NCBI GenBank assembly: GCA_001798885.1
Contig: MGQW01000073.1
Location: 1 to 35,345, forward strand
Length of the DNA stretch: 35,345 nt
Reading direction: 5' to 3'
Source: Deltaproteobacteria bacterium RBG_16_64_85
GTDB lineage: Bacteria; Desulfobacterota; Deferrimicrobia; Deferrimicrobiales; Deferrimicrobiaceae
Shown here piece after piece: positions 1 to 7,293 of this stretch. The first letter of the stretch is position 1; each line of letters starts with the position of its first letter. The translations under genes were made by a program, and so were the position numbers. Below the pieces are notes generated by a model, which worked only from the letters and a program-made list of their open reading frames with translations, ran no database searches and had not been told where the DNA came from.

Positions 1-1336
1 CGCGGATCAGGCGGTAAAGATAGGTCGGGGTGAGCCCGAGAATCTCCGCAGCCTTCGTCTTGTTGCCGCCCGCGTTGCGAATGGCCCGCCGGATGATGGC
101 GCGCTTGTGCTCCCGCACGGATTCATGGAAGCGGGTTTCCTCCGGCGTGGCGTCCTCCGACGCCAGGTCCGCCAGGGCCAGGCAGAGATCGGGCGGCGTG
201 ATCTCCTCCCCTTCCGAGAGGGCCACGGCCCGGCCGACGGCATTCTCAAGCTCCCGGATGTTGCCCGGCCACGGGTAGCGTTCGAGGATCTCCACCGACT
301 CCGGCGTCAGCCTCTTCCTCCCGCGCTCCATCTCCGCGCAGGTCCGCAGGAGGAAAACTTCCGCCAGGGGAAGGATGTCCTCCTGCCGCGCCTTCAAGGA
401 GGGCAGCTGGACCGGGATTCCGTTGATCCGGAAGAAGAGGTCCTCCCGGAACTTCCCCGCCTCCATCCTCTTCCTCAAGTCCCGGTTGGAGGCGCAGATG
501 AGGCGCGCGTCCGCCGTGAGGGTCTTCACCCCGCCCACCCGCTCGAACTCCCGGTCTTGGAGGACCCGGAGGAGCTTCCCCTGCATGGGATAGGGCACCT
601 CACCCACCTCGTCGAGAAAGAAGGTCCCGCCGTCGGCCAGCTCGAACCGGCCGGGCTTGGAGGTCACCGCGCCGGTGAACGCGCCTTTCTCGTAACCGAA
701 GACCTCCGCCTCCCAGAGCGTCTGCGGAATCGCGGCGCCGTTGACCTTGATGAAGGGGCCCTCCCGCCTCCCGCTGATCCGGTGGATGGCCCGTGCGACC
801 AGCTCCTTCCCCGTCCCGGTTTCTCCCGTGATGAGCACGGGGAACGGGGACGCCGCTGCCTTCTCGATCACCTTGCGGACCTCGAGCCACGCCGGAGAGC
901 GCCCCACCATTCCGAACCACTCCTCCGCGGCGTCCGGGCTCGCGCTCATTTCCCTGTCGGAGCCTGCCGCCGTCCGGACGGCGTTTCCCACCACGCGCAG
1001 GAGCTCCGCCTCGTCGAACGGCTTGGTGATGTAATCGAACGCCCCGGAGCGGATCGCCTCCACCGCGTCGCCGATCGTCCCGTAGGCCGTGACGAGGATA
1101 ACGGGCAACGAGGGGTGCCGCTCCCTGCAGTGGCGGAAAAGGGCAAGTCCGTCCATCTTCGGCATCCGGATGTCCGAGACGAGTGCGTCCGCGCGGTTCG
1201 GATTTGCCGCAAGCCATGAGGCGGCCGCGGCCCCGTCGACCGCCTCCGTGACCTCGTACCCTTCCCGCATCAGCATTGCGCGCAGGACCTTGCGCAGGTT
1301 CCGATCGTCCTCCGCGATCAGGATCTTCCCCCTCAA
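1..1336 (-). CDS. Sigma-54-dependent response regulator, NtrC family (3' end cut by window edge)
   Basis: Cytoplasmic transcription activator of a two-component system; 445 codons are visible and only the extreme C-terminus is missing. Domains in order: receiver (residues 1-120, acidic pair D10/D11, phospho-acceptor D55 in [10 protein letters not shown], switch lysine in ITKPF); AAA+ sigma-54 interaction domain (about 140-375) with Walker A GETGTGKE, the GAFTGA loop that contacts sigma-54, and Walker [12 protein letters not shown]; Fis-type helix-turn-helix ([19 protein letters not shown]) at the end. The start is taken as TTG at 1336, giving [11 protein letters not shown]. The ATG at 1344 hits a stop after three codons, and a G-rich ribosome site lies just upstream. 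It follows its kinase by 4 bases, so the two should be co-transcribed and act as a pair. The target genes cannot be told from this sequence. Confidence 0.93.
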   Translation of the reverse strand, partial: MRGKILIAEDDRNLRKVLRAMLMREGYEVTEAVDGAAAASWLAANPNRADALVSDIRMPKMDGLALFRHCRERHPSLPVILVTAYGTIGDAVEAIRSGAFDYITKPFDEAELLRVVGNAVRTAAGSDREMSASPDAAEEWFGMVGRSPAWLEVRKVIEKAAASPFPVLITGETGTGKELVARAIHRISGRREGPFIKVNGAAIPQTLWEAEVFGYEKGAFTGAVTSKPGRFELADGGTFFLDEVGEVPYPMQGKLLRVLQDREFERVGGVKTLTADARLICASNRDLRKRMEAGKFREDLFFRINGIPVQLPSLKARQEDILPLAEVFLLRTCAEMERGRKRLTPESVEILERYPWPGNIRELENAVGRAVALSEGEEITPPDLCLALADLASEDATPEETRFHESVREHKRAIIRRAIRNAGGNKTKAAEILGLTPTYLYRLIR

Positions 1337-1340
1337 CGGG

Positions 1341-3290
1341 TCATCCCCCCGGCATCTTGATGGTGAACCGGCTCCCCTTGCCGGGAGCGGTCTCGACGGC
1401 GATGGATCCCCCGTTCTCCTCCACGATCCTGCGGCAGATGGCCAGCCCCATCCCCACGCCGCGCTCGCGAGTGGTGAAGAACGGACGGAACAGTTGCAGC
1501 CGATCCTCGTCCGAGATCCCCGTCCCCGCATCCTCCACGGAGATCCTGGCCTCCCCGCCGGCACCGTTGACGCGGACGATGAGGTCGCCACCCTCGGGCA
1601 TCGCCTCCACCGCGTTGGTCAACAGGTTGAAGACGACCCGCTCGATCTCCGAAGGATCGGCATTCACCTTCGGCGCCGGCTCGGCGACGTGCATGCGGGA
1701 GCGGATCCGCTCCATCGCCTTCGACCTCTCCCGGCGAAGACGCACCATCGCCCGCTCCACGGGCTCCCGGAGGGAGATCCGGAGCGGGGTACGGTCCGCG
1801 GGCCGGGCATACTCGAGAAATTCGGTCACCACGCTGTTCAACCGGTCCGCCTCCTCCACGATAATGTCGAGGAACTCGCGGTCCTTGGGGGGGGCCTCCC
1901 GGGAGAGGAACTGGGCCGCCCCCTTGATCACTCCCGCAGGGGTCCGCACCTCGTGGGCAAGTCCGGCGGCCATCTCGCCGACGGTGGCGAAATGCTCCCT
2001 CCGCTGGATGCGCTGCTTCTGCCGGATGTTCTCCACGGCAAGGCCGATCCCTTCGAGAAACGGCGTTAAAAGCTCCATCTCCCGGAACGAGGGCGACTTG
2101 TCCTTCCAGTGGAACAGCGCCACGCCGGCCATCTCGCCCCGGAGAAAAATCGGAAAGGAAGCGTCCCACGTGTCGTCCCAGATGGCGACGTCGGCGGCCC
2201 GCGAGCCCCCATGCTCCATGAATCGAAGCGCGGGAAACCGGCTGGCGAACCGGTTGAATGCACGGAGATACTCGTCCTGGCGGACGGGGAGCGTCCCGAC
2301 CCCCTCGTCGGTCCCCCCTTCCGGCCGGATCCAGAGAGAGGCCCCCGAGACGAACGGGATCTGCGCCAGCCCCTCCTCCACCGTCCGCGCGATCTCGGAA
2401 AGGGAGGAGCCGTCGGCGAGCCTCTTGGCGAAGTTGCCCAGCCGCGCCTGGACGGCGCGCGACTCCCGAACGAGCAGGTCGGAGGAGATCCCGCCCAGTT
2501 TCCGCATCAGGACGGGGTAAAACGTCAGCAGGAAGAAGGAGATCAGGAACACGCCGGCCAGGGGGAACCAGAACTTGCGGCCGGAGGCGACCTCGAGAAC
2601 GCCGAAAACGACGGCGAAGGCGAACACCTGGATGACGAGGATGATCCCTCTCCCGACGATGTCGGGGAACTCGAAGAAGTGGAGGTGGAGGATCCCGGTC
2701 GCCATGAAATAGAAAAACAGCAGGACGGCGAAGGCGGCGAGCGGGGGGAAGTAAACACCGGTCCCCGTCAGAAAGTTCAACGGCGCCACGAGGCTCGCGA
2801 TCCCGCCCCCGACGAGCAGAAACTGGTATTTCTTCCGTTCGATGGACGAGGGATTCGCCCGTAAGCCGTGCGCGACGACGATGTAGAGGCAGAGCCCCAG
2901 GCAGGGGTAGACGTACAGGAGCGCCGCGATGTTCCACCAGGCGGAGGCGAGGAGACGGTCACTCAAGAGGGAGAGGGTGAAGGAGCCGCTGATCCACATC
3001 CCCGAAATCAGGGCGGCCGGGAATCCCTTCGGGCGCGTCCGGACGGCCGCGCCGCAGTACCGGAGGGCGAACGGCGGAATGAAGATGACCCCGGCGAGCG
3101 ATAAGCGGTGCCAGAAATCCGATCCCAACGTCTTCCAGAGGTACTCGGGGAGGCACCAGAGGAAGATGATGAACGACAGGTCCGCGAATGCGCGCGCCTC
3201 CTTGTCGTTCTTCGCCCAAACGCGAAGGTAACCCGCGATCGCCAGCGCGACGATCGCCGCGACGAGGCTTCCCTGCGCATAATAATCCAT
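1341..3290 (-). CDS. Membrane sensor histidine kinase with N-terminal multi-pass domain and GAF-like region
   Basis: 649-residue kinase that should phosphorylate the adjacent NtrC-type regulator. Residues 1 to about 265 contain roughly eight hydrophobic segments resembling the 7TM histidine kinase N-terminal sensory module, with no large periplasmic domain. A GAF-like region follows (about 285-405), then HisKA with H-box AAGLAHEVRTP (phospho-acceptor H446), then the HATPase_c domain with N-box NLLTNAVEAMP, G1 DAGTGIS and G2 GVGMGLAICRRIVEENGG, ending at residue 649. ATG at 3290 has an AAGGAG ribosome site about 12 bases upstream. The architecture resembles PilS- or PrsK-like kinases that partner sigma-54 activators. 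The ligand is unknown; signals from the membrane or quinone pool are possible but only inferred. Confidence 0.92.
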   Translation of the reverse strand: MDYYAQGSLVAAIVALAIAGYLRVWAKNDKEARAFADLSFIIFLWCLPEYLWKTLGSDFWHRLSLAGVIFIPPFALRYCGAAVRTRPKGFPAALISGMWISGSFTLSLLSDRLLASAWWNIAALLYVYPCLGLCLYIVVAHGLRANPSSIERKKYQFLLVGGGIASLVAPLNFLTGTGVYFPPLAAFAVLLFFYFMATGILHLHFFEFPDIVGRGIILVIQVFAFAVVFGVLEVASGRKFWFPLAGVFLISFFLLTFYPVLMRKLGGISSDLLVRESRAVQARLGNFAKRLADGSSLSEIARTVEEGLAQIPFVSGASLWIRPEGGTDEGVGTLPVRQDEYLRAFNRFASRFPALRFMEHGGSRAADVAIWDDTWDASFPIFLRGEMAGVALFHWKDKSPSFREMELLTPFLEGIGLAVENIRQKQRIQRREHFATVGEMAAGLAHEVRTPAGVIKGAAQFLSREAPPKDREFLDIIVEEADRLNSVVTEFLEYARPADRTPLRISLREPVERAMVRLRRERSKAMERIRSRMHVAEPAPKVNADPSEIERVVFNLLTNAVEAMPEGGDLIVRVNGAGGEARISVEDAGTGISDEDRLQLFRPFFTTRERGVGMGLAICRRIVEENGGSIAVETAPGKGSRFTIKMPGG

Positions 3291-3315
3291 GGAACCGGCA
3301 ACTCCTTAAACAAAG

Positions 3316-3347
3316 CGGGCTATCCCAGGAATTCCCAGAATAGCCCG
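3316..3347 (-). promoter_or_regulatory. Inverted repeat between sod and the kinase gene
   Basis: CGGGCTAT (3316-3323) and ATAGCCCG (3340-3347) form a perfect 8-bp inverted repeat around a 16-base centre. It lies after the superoxide dismutase stop and before the kinase start. It could be a weak terminator for sod (there is no clear T-run on the minus strand) or an operator or leader hairpin for the two-component pair. Confidence 0.35.
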
Positions 3348-3382
3348 AAACGTCCCCGGGGGGTCCGCAAAAATTCCTCTCC

Positions 3383-3961
3383 TTATTTCAGGCGTCCCTC
3401 CGCCGCCTTCCAGTCGATGTTCTTGAAGAAGGAGGCGATGTAATCCGCCCGCTTCAGACCGTAGTCGATCATGAAAGCATGCTCGAAAACGTCCATCACC
3501 AGGATCGGCGCCGCCCCGGCCGGGTTCCCGACGTCATGCTCGTTGACCCACTGGTTGATGAACCGCCCGCCCACGGTGTCCTGGTACAGGACGACCCAGC
3601 CGATCCCGCGCATCGCCCCCGCGGCGCGAAAATCCGCCTCCCACTTCTCCACGCTGCCGAACTCCGCGGCGATCGCTTTCCCGAGGCGGCTTCCCGGGTC
3701 CACCGCTCCCTTGCCCCCCAGGTTCTCGAAATAGTACTCATGGAGTCGCATCCCGTTGAACTCCCACCCCAGCCGACGCTTCAGTTCCGCGTATTCCGGC
3801 GTGGCGGTCTTCCCTTCGGAAAGCATCCCTCCGAGAATGTCGAGAAGCTTGTTCGTGTTGGTGACGTACCCCTGGTACAGTGTGAAGTGGTTCTTGAGAA
3901 GGGTTTCGCTGAATCCTGCCATCCCGATGAGCTTCCCGTAATCCTTCGCGGCGTAAGGCAT
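3383..3961 (-). CDS. sodB: Superoxide dismutase, Fe/Mn family
   Basis: 192-residue enzyme that converts superoxide to oxygen and hydrogen peroxide, probably in the cytoplasm (no signal peptide). All four metal ligands of the Fe/Mn family are visible: H25 in LLKNHFTLYQGY, H74 in RLHEYYFENL, and D157 and H161 in ILVMDVFEHAF. The length matches the family norm of 190-210. The position usually held by the outer-sphere Gln/Asn of the NQD motif appears to be histidine (NEHD, H142), as in some archaeal Fe-type enzymes, so metal choice (Fe, Mn or either) is uncertain. ATG 3961 follows a GGGGG-rich ribosome site. It is probably monocistronic. It fits an anaerobe or microaerophile that meets oxygen. 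Confidence 0.95.
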   Translation of the reverse strand: MPYAAKDYGKLIGMAGFSETLLKNHFTLYQGYVTNTNKLLDILGGMLSEGKTATPEYAELKRRLGWEFNGMRLHEYYFENLGGKGAVDPGSRLGKAIAAEFGSVEKWEADFRAAGAMRGIGWVVLYQDTVGGRFINQWVNEHDVGNPAGAAPILVMDVFEHAFMIDYGLKRADYIASFFKNIDWKAAEGRLK

Positions 3962-4031
3962 TTCATTGCCCCCTTTCGTGCGGTGGTTTTCTGCTGTCCG
4001 TCGGCTGGAACCCGAAACGTCCCGAAACTCT

Positions 4032-4081
4032 ATTTTGCATCAAGCCGTAATGTCGCGGTCAACATTTTTGATATGCAAAAA
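4032..4081 (-). promoter_or_regulatory. Candidate sod promoter with upstream palindrome
   Basis: On the minus strand TTGACC (4062-4057) is followed after 19 bases by CAAAAT (4037-4032), a long spacing that suggests activator dependence if this is the promoter. Directly upstream lies the perfect inverted repeat TTTTTG-N5-CAAAAA (4065-4081), a possible regulator site. The same A-run also serves as the T-run of the hairpin described at 4076-4103, so its role is ambiguous. Confidence 0.35.
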
Positions 4082-4103
4082 CCGGTCGGTTGCGGGAACC
4101 GGT
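4076..4103 (-). terminator. Possible second intrinsic terminator, ACCGGT hairpin plus T-run
   Basis: ACCGGT (4103-4098) and ACCGGT (4086-4081) can pair around an 11-base loop and are followed on the minus strand by TTTT. The stem is short. It would act as a back-up to the stronger terminator after the mucR-type gene and insulate sod. Confidence 0.3.
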
Positions 4104-4197
4104 CCCCGCCTACTAAATGAAGACCCGGGGCGGATCGTTTCAAACAATTTTTTTTCGTCCGGGGGACGAGCAAAATAACGGGGACGGTCCTGGCACC

Positions 4198-4233
4198 AAA
4201 AAAAGCCCGCGCGGAAGAACCTCCCGCGCGGGC
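4198..4233 (-). terminator. Rho-independent terminator of the MucR-family gene
   Basis: GCCCGCGCGG (4224-4233 read on minus) and its perfect partner (4205-4214) form a 10-bp all-GC stem with a 9-base loop, followed on the minus strand by seven T (4204-4198). It lies 25 bases after the stop codon of the upstream zinc-finger regulator gene. Confidence 0.85.
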
Positions 4234-4257
4234 CGGCATTCCCTGGATGCTTGAGGC

Positions 4258-4686
4258 TTACTTCTTTCCGCGCTTCTTTCGCCCTTCGGCAAGCTTTTCT
4301 GCCAGTCCGAGTTTCTGCGCGATCTTTTTCTTCGCCTCGGAGTAATTCCTGGCCACAAGCGGGGTCTTCGTGGGGATATTGAACTTCTTCCGATAATCCT
4401 TTGGTGTGAAGTCGTGGCTGATTGCCAGGTGCTTTTTCAGCGTCGTGAATCCCTTTCCGCACACCATACAATAAACCTTGTCGGCGCCGAACGCCTTGTT
4501 CAGAGGGACGGCAGGCTTTCCTTCGGCGGGGGCTGCCGCTTCCGCTCCCTCTACACCGGCAAGGGAAGAAAGCTTCGCAAATACCGCCTGGATTTCGTCG
4601 AGGAGATCTTCCCTGCTCATCTCATTTACGGAAGCGTGAGCCGAAACTATCTCCGCCGTCAATTCTATTACGACCTTCTTTTCCAT
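4258..4686 (-). CDS. MucR/Ros-family zinc-finger transcriptional regulator
   Basis: 142-residue DNA-binding protein. The N-terminal half (1-70) is helical and includes an Ala-rich linker. Residues 72-120 carry the Ros/MucR prokaryotic zinc finger: C and C in CMVCGKGFTTLKKH, followed by H in HLAISHDFTPKDYRKKF, then the family continuation FNIPTKTPLVARNYSEAKK. The C-terminus is strongly basic (GRKKRGKK). In the family such proteins repress or activate exopolysaccharide, motility and envelope genes, often with autoregulation. Here it is a single-gene unit with its own sigma-70-like promoter and a strong terminator. The targets in this genome are unknown. Confidence 0.9.
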   Translation of the reverse strand: MEKKVVIELTAEIVSAHASVNEMSREDLLDEIQAVFAKLSSLAGVEGAEAAAPAEGKPAVPLNKAFGADKVYCMVCGKGFTTLKKHLAISHDFTPKDYRKKFNIPTKTPLVARNYSEAKKKIAQKLGLAEKLAEGRKKRGKK

Positions 4687-4716
4687 AAATACCCCTCCCC
4701 TTATATAATGTTTTTT

Positions 4717-4745
4717 ATCATTTCAAAAGCATTCCGGAGTGTCAA
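4717..4745 (-). promoter_or_regulatory. Sigma-70 promoter of the MucR-family gene
   Basis: TTGACA (4745-4740), a 17-base spacer, then AATGAT (4722-4717), which has 4 of 6 consensus bases. The region is AT-rich in a GC-rich genome, and the start codon at 4686 is preceded by AAGGGGAGGGG. The -35 hexamer is a perfect consensus match. Confidence 0.7.
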
Positions 4746-4847
4746 TGCCGAAAAAATACATTGTTGCAAAAGAATCAGGAAGAATTTTATCCAACGATTA
4801 AAGACAACCAGAACCTATTTCGTTTTTTCATCTTGCTCTTTCTATTT

Positions 4848-5306
4848 CTACTGGAAAAAAAGCAATTTCCCTGCGCCGCGCCGGATCGTGTCGAGCCGGA
4901 TGCCGCAGACGGACCCTGCGCCGAACACCAGTCTCAAGGGATCTCCCGCGGAAAGGAGGGCGGATGCGATGAGCGCGATGGAGGGAAGATGCCCAACGCA
5001 CAGGATGTTTTCCCTTCCCCCTTGCTCCTCGATAAAGGCGAGGAACATCTCGGGGGTGGCGTCGGGGGATAACGCCTTCGTCTCCTCGATCCCGCCCGCC
5101 GGGTACCCTGCGGCGGCACAAAAGATCTCGGCTGTCTGGCGCGCGCGGAGCTTCCCGCTGGTGGCAACGAGGTCGAGGCGCCCGATCTTCCCCGAAAGGG
5201 CGGACGCCGCCGCAGAGAGCGATCGGATGCCGTCGGTGCTCAGCGGACGTGCGGGATCCACGCTTTTCGGCACCGCCTCTCCGTGTCGGACGAGCCAGAG
5301 GTCCAT
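4848..5306 (-). CDS. sixA: Phosphohistidine phosphatase SixA-like (histidine phosphatase superfamily)
   Basis: 152-residue cytoplasmic phosphatase. It starts MDLWLVRHGEA, with the RHG catalytic motif at residues 7-9 (nucleophile H8). The second catalytic histidine is in CVGHLPSIALIA, and the arginine-bearing RARQTAEIF segment matches the branch. SixA removes phosphate from histidines of phosphorelay or phosphotransferase proteins; the substrate here is not shown. Its ATG (5306-5304) overlaps the NUDIX stop by one base (TGATG), so translation is probably coupled. The same frame is open far upstream, but that part reads as shadow sequence of the NUDIX gene. Confidence 0.88.
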   Translation of the reverse strand: MDLWLVRHGEAVPKSVDPARPLSTDGIRSLSAAASALSGKIGRLDLVATSGKLRARQTAEIFCAAAGYPAGGIEETKALSPDATPEMFLAFIEEQGGRENILCVGHLPSIALIASALLSAGDPLRLVFGAGSVCGIRLDTIRRGAGKLLFFQ

Positions 5307-5857
5307 CACCGCAGATCGTATCCCGCAGCGAAAAAGAGCCCGAACGCGGCAAGGACCAGCCCGTGGGTCACGGTTCCGTCTCGCAGCGCCTTTCCGGCCT
5401 CTTCCCTCGAGAACAGCGTGACCTCGATCCGCTCGTAGGGGTCGAAGCGCGGTTCGGCCGCCCGGAACGCCTCCTTCGCCAGGAAGGTATGGCAGCGGTT
5501 GTCCTGGATCGCGGGGTTCGGCGTGACGTACCCGAGGTACTCCCACTTCTCCGCCAGGAATCCCGTTTCCTCCAGGAGCTCCCTCTCCGCCGCCGCGCGG
5601 GGATCCGCGTCGCCGGCGTCGATTGCACCGCCGGGGATCTCGACCGTCACCCCGCGGATCCCGTGCCGGAACTGTCGAATGAACACGAGCCGCCCGTCCG
5701 ATGCGATCGGAATGATGTTGATCCAGTCGGAGGTTCGGATAACGGTGAAGTCGTTCGAACGGCCGTTTCCCGCGAGGAGGTAGCGGTCGTGGTCTACGGC
5801 AATCAGCCGGTCCGAGAACATCCGCCGGCTTTGCAAAAGTTTCCAGTGAGATTGCAT
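5306..5857 (-). CDS. NUDIX hydrolase, ADP-ribose pyrophosphatase-like
   Basis: 183-residue cytoplasmic hydrolase of nucleoside diphosphate derivatives; ADP-ribose or a nucleotide sugar is the likely substrate type. The Nudix box reads GGAIDAGDADPRAAAE then RELLEETGF, with the usual REUxEExGU core and a GDA variant where many relatives have GE. An upstream strand, IIPIASDGRLVFIRQFRHG, and VEIPGG are typical of the ADPRase subfamily. The start is taken at ATG 5857; the longer frame to 5998 would run into the divergent MFS gene and lacks similarity. It is first gene of a two-gene unit with sixA, and it diverges from the MFS gene across a 92-base region. Confidence 0.88.
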   Translation of the reverse strand: MQSHWKLLQSRRMFSDRLIAVDHDRYLLAGNGRSNDFTVIRTSDWINIIPIASDGRLVFIRQFRHGIRGVTVEIPGGAIDAGDADPRAAAERELLEETGFLAEKWEYLGYVTPNPAIQDNRCHTFLAKEAFRAAEPRFDPYERIEVTLFSREEAGKALRDGTVTHGLVLAAFGLFFAAGYDLR

Positions 5858-5949
5858 GATGGCTGATTTTACCACCCATCGACCGCAAAGAAACCCGGGG
5901 GACGGTGTAAAATACTCCCTATTCCCGAATCGGGGTTCGTCCCACGTCG

Positions 5950-7164
5950 ATGCCGAAGACCGATACCGCCGGAGAGGCGCCCGCAAGGAACGGGGCACTG
6001 GTTCCCGTTCCGATCCTGATCGCCTGCACGCTGACGTTCGTCCTCTACCTGGGCGCCTACATGCGCCTGCCTCTCGTGCCGCTGTTCGCCCAGAAGCTTG
6101 GCGCTTCCACCTTCCATGTGGGGTTGATCCATGCGGGCTTCATGCTGGCCGCCACGCTCCTGTCGGTGCCGCTGGGGCTTGTGTCCGACCGGCTCGGCCG
6201 CCGGCGCCTCATCCTCGCCGGGATGGCGATCTCCGGGCTCACGTCCCTTCTCCTGCTGATCGCCCGCAGCCCTTTGCATGTGGGCGCCATCTACCTCTTT
6301 TCCGGGGTGGGGCTCGCCTGCTTCTCCCCCGCGATGATGTCCTACGTCGGCGACGTCTCCCCCGTGCCCTTCCTGGGAAGGGCGTACGGGTGGTACACGT
6401 CGGCCCTCTACCTGGGAATGGCGGCGGGACCTGGCCTGGGCGGCGCGCTCGCGGGCGGAGGATTCGGGACCGCGTTCCTCCTGTCGGCAATCGTCATCGC
6501 GGCCGGGCTCCTGCTGGGGGGGCCGCGCATGCCGGCCCCTCCCCCCGTTATCCGCCTTCCATCGGGGCACCTCCTGGCGGACTTCCGGGAGATCACGAGG
6601 AACCGTGCTGTCCTCGCCTGCTGGTCGACCACGTTCTTCTCCACCTACGCGTGGGGATCCCTTTTCGCCTTCTTTCCTCTGTACGCCCGGGACACCGGGA
6701 TCTCCATCGCCCACACGGGGTTGATCTTCACGTGCCAGGCGGCCGCCAACGCTCTCTTCCGGATCCCGTTCGGGCACCTGTCCGACCGGTCAGGGAAACG
6801 GGTTCCCTTCATCCTCGCCGGGAACCTGCTGTTCGGCCTCTCCATCATGGCGGTGGGCCAGGCGAACACGCTCATCCCGCTGTACGCCCTCTTCGTCGCC
6901 GTCGGGGGGAGCATGGCGGCAACGTTCACGGCAATCGGAACGCTGCTCTCCGAATCGGTCCCCACGAGGATCCGCGGCCTGGCCATGGGCGGCTATAACA
7001 CGTGTATTTACGGTGGGTTCACCGTTTCCGCGGCAACCCTCGGGGCCGTCATCTCCCGGACCGGTTTCCCCGCCGGCTTCGCCGTCGCCGGGGGACTGTG
7101 CGCCGCCGCCACGCTCGTTCTCTCGTTCCTTTTCCCCCGCCGGACTTCCCCGTCCCCTCTCTGA
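5950..7164 (+). CDS. MFS transporter, 12 transmembrane segments
   Basis: 404-residue inner-membrane permease of the major facilitator superfamily. Twelve hydrophobic helices are visible, with motif A in both halves: GLVSDRLGRRRLILAG between helices 2 and 3, and GHLSDRSGKRVPFILAG between helices 8 and 9, separated by a central loop near residue 200. It resembles drug or metabolite antiporters of the DHA1 type, but the substrate cannot be predicted. ATG 5950 lacks a good Shine-Dalgarno. A TAAAAT element at 5908-5913 may be the -10 of its promoter. It is read divergently from the NUDIX gene. Confidence 0.88.
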   Translation: MPKTDTAGEAPARNGALVPVPILIACTLTFVLYLGAYMRLPLVPLFAQKLGASTFHVGLIHAGFMLAATLLSVPLGLVSDRLGRRRLILAGMAISGLTSLLLLIARSPLHVGAIYLFSGVGLACFSPAMMSYVGDVSPVPFLGRAYGWYTSALYLGMAAGPGLGGALAGGGFGTAFLLSAIVIAAGLLLGGPRMPAPPPVIRLPSGHLLADFREITRNRAVLACWSTTFFSTYAWGSLFAFFPLYARDTGISIAHTGLIFTCQAAANALFRIPFGHLSDRSGKRVPFILAGNLLFGLSIMAVGQANTLIPLYALFVAVGGSMAATFTAIGTLLSESVPTRIRGLAMGGYNTCIYGGFTVSAATLGAVISRTGFPAGFAVAGGLCAAATLVLSFLFPRRTSPSPL

Positions 7165-7195
7165 ACCGCCAGAAATTCACGCCCGTAATTCGCTC

Positions 7196-7224
7196 GTGTC
7201 CCTCCGGGACGTTTCATATATACT
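7196..7224 (+). promoter_or_regulatory. Promoter-like motif shared with glgB
   Basis: Starts GTGTCCCTCCGG at 7196 and ends with TATACT (7219-7224). It matches the sequence 19604-19632 before glgB at 23 of 29 positions without gaps, including the first 12 bases, and both end in a -10-like hexamer in the same register. GTGTCC sits exactly 17 bases before the hexamer, where a -35 would be. It lies 69 bases upstream of the MEDS sensor start. Confidence 0.5.
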
Positions 7225-7293
7225 GTAGATGAAATACGGCCGCACCAAGACCGCGCATCGAACTTCGGATCTCCACCGGGAGGTTTTACGGCG

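Noticed and set aside
3316-3347. Strong intrinsic terminator after sod
   Set aside because: The inverted repeat is perfect, but no run of T follows on the minus strand, so it is kept only as an ambiguous regulatory repeat.
5858-5998. Longer N-terminus for the NUDIX protein
   Set aside because: It would overlap the divergent MFS gene start, and the added residues lack similarity to the family; ATG 5857 begins the normal domain.
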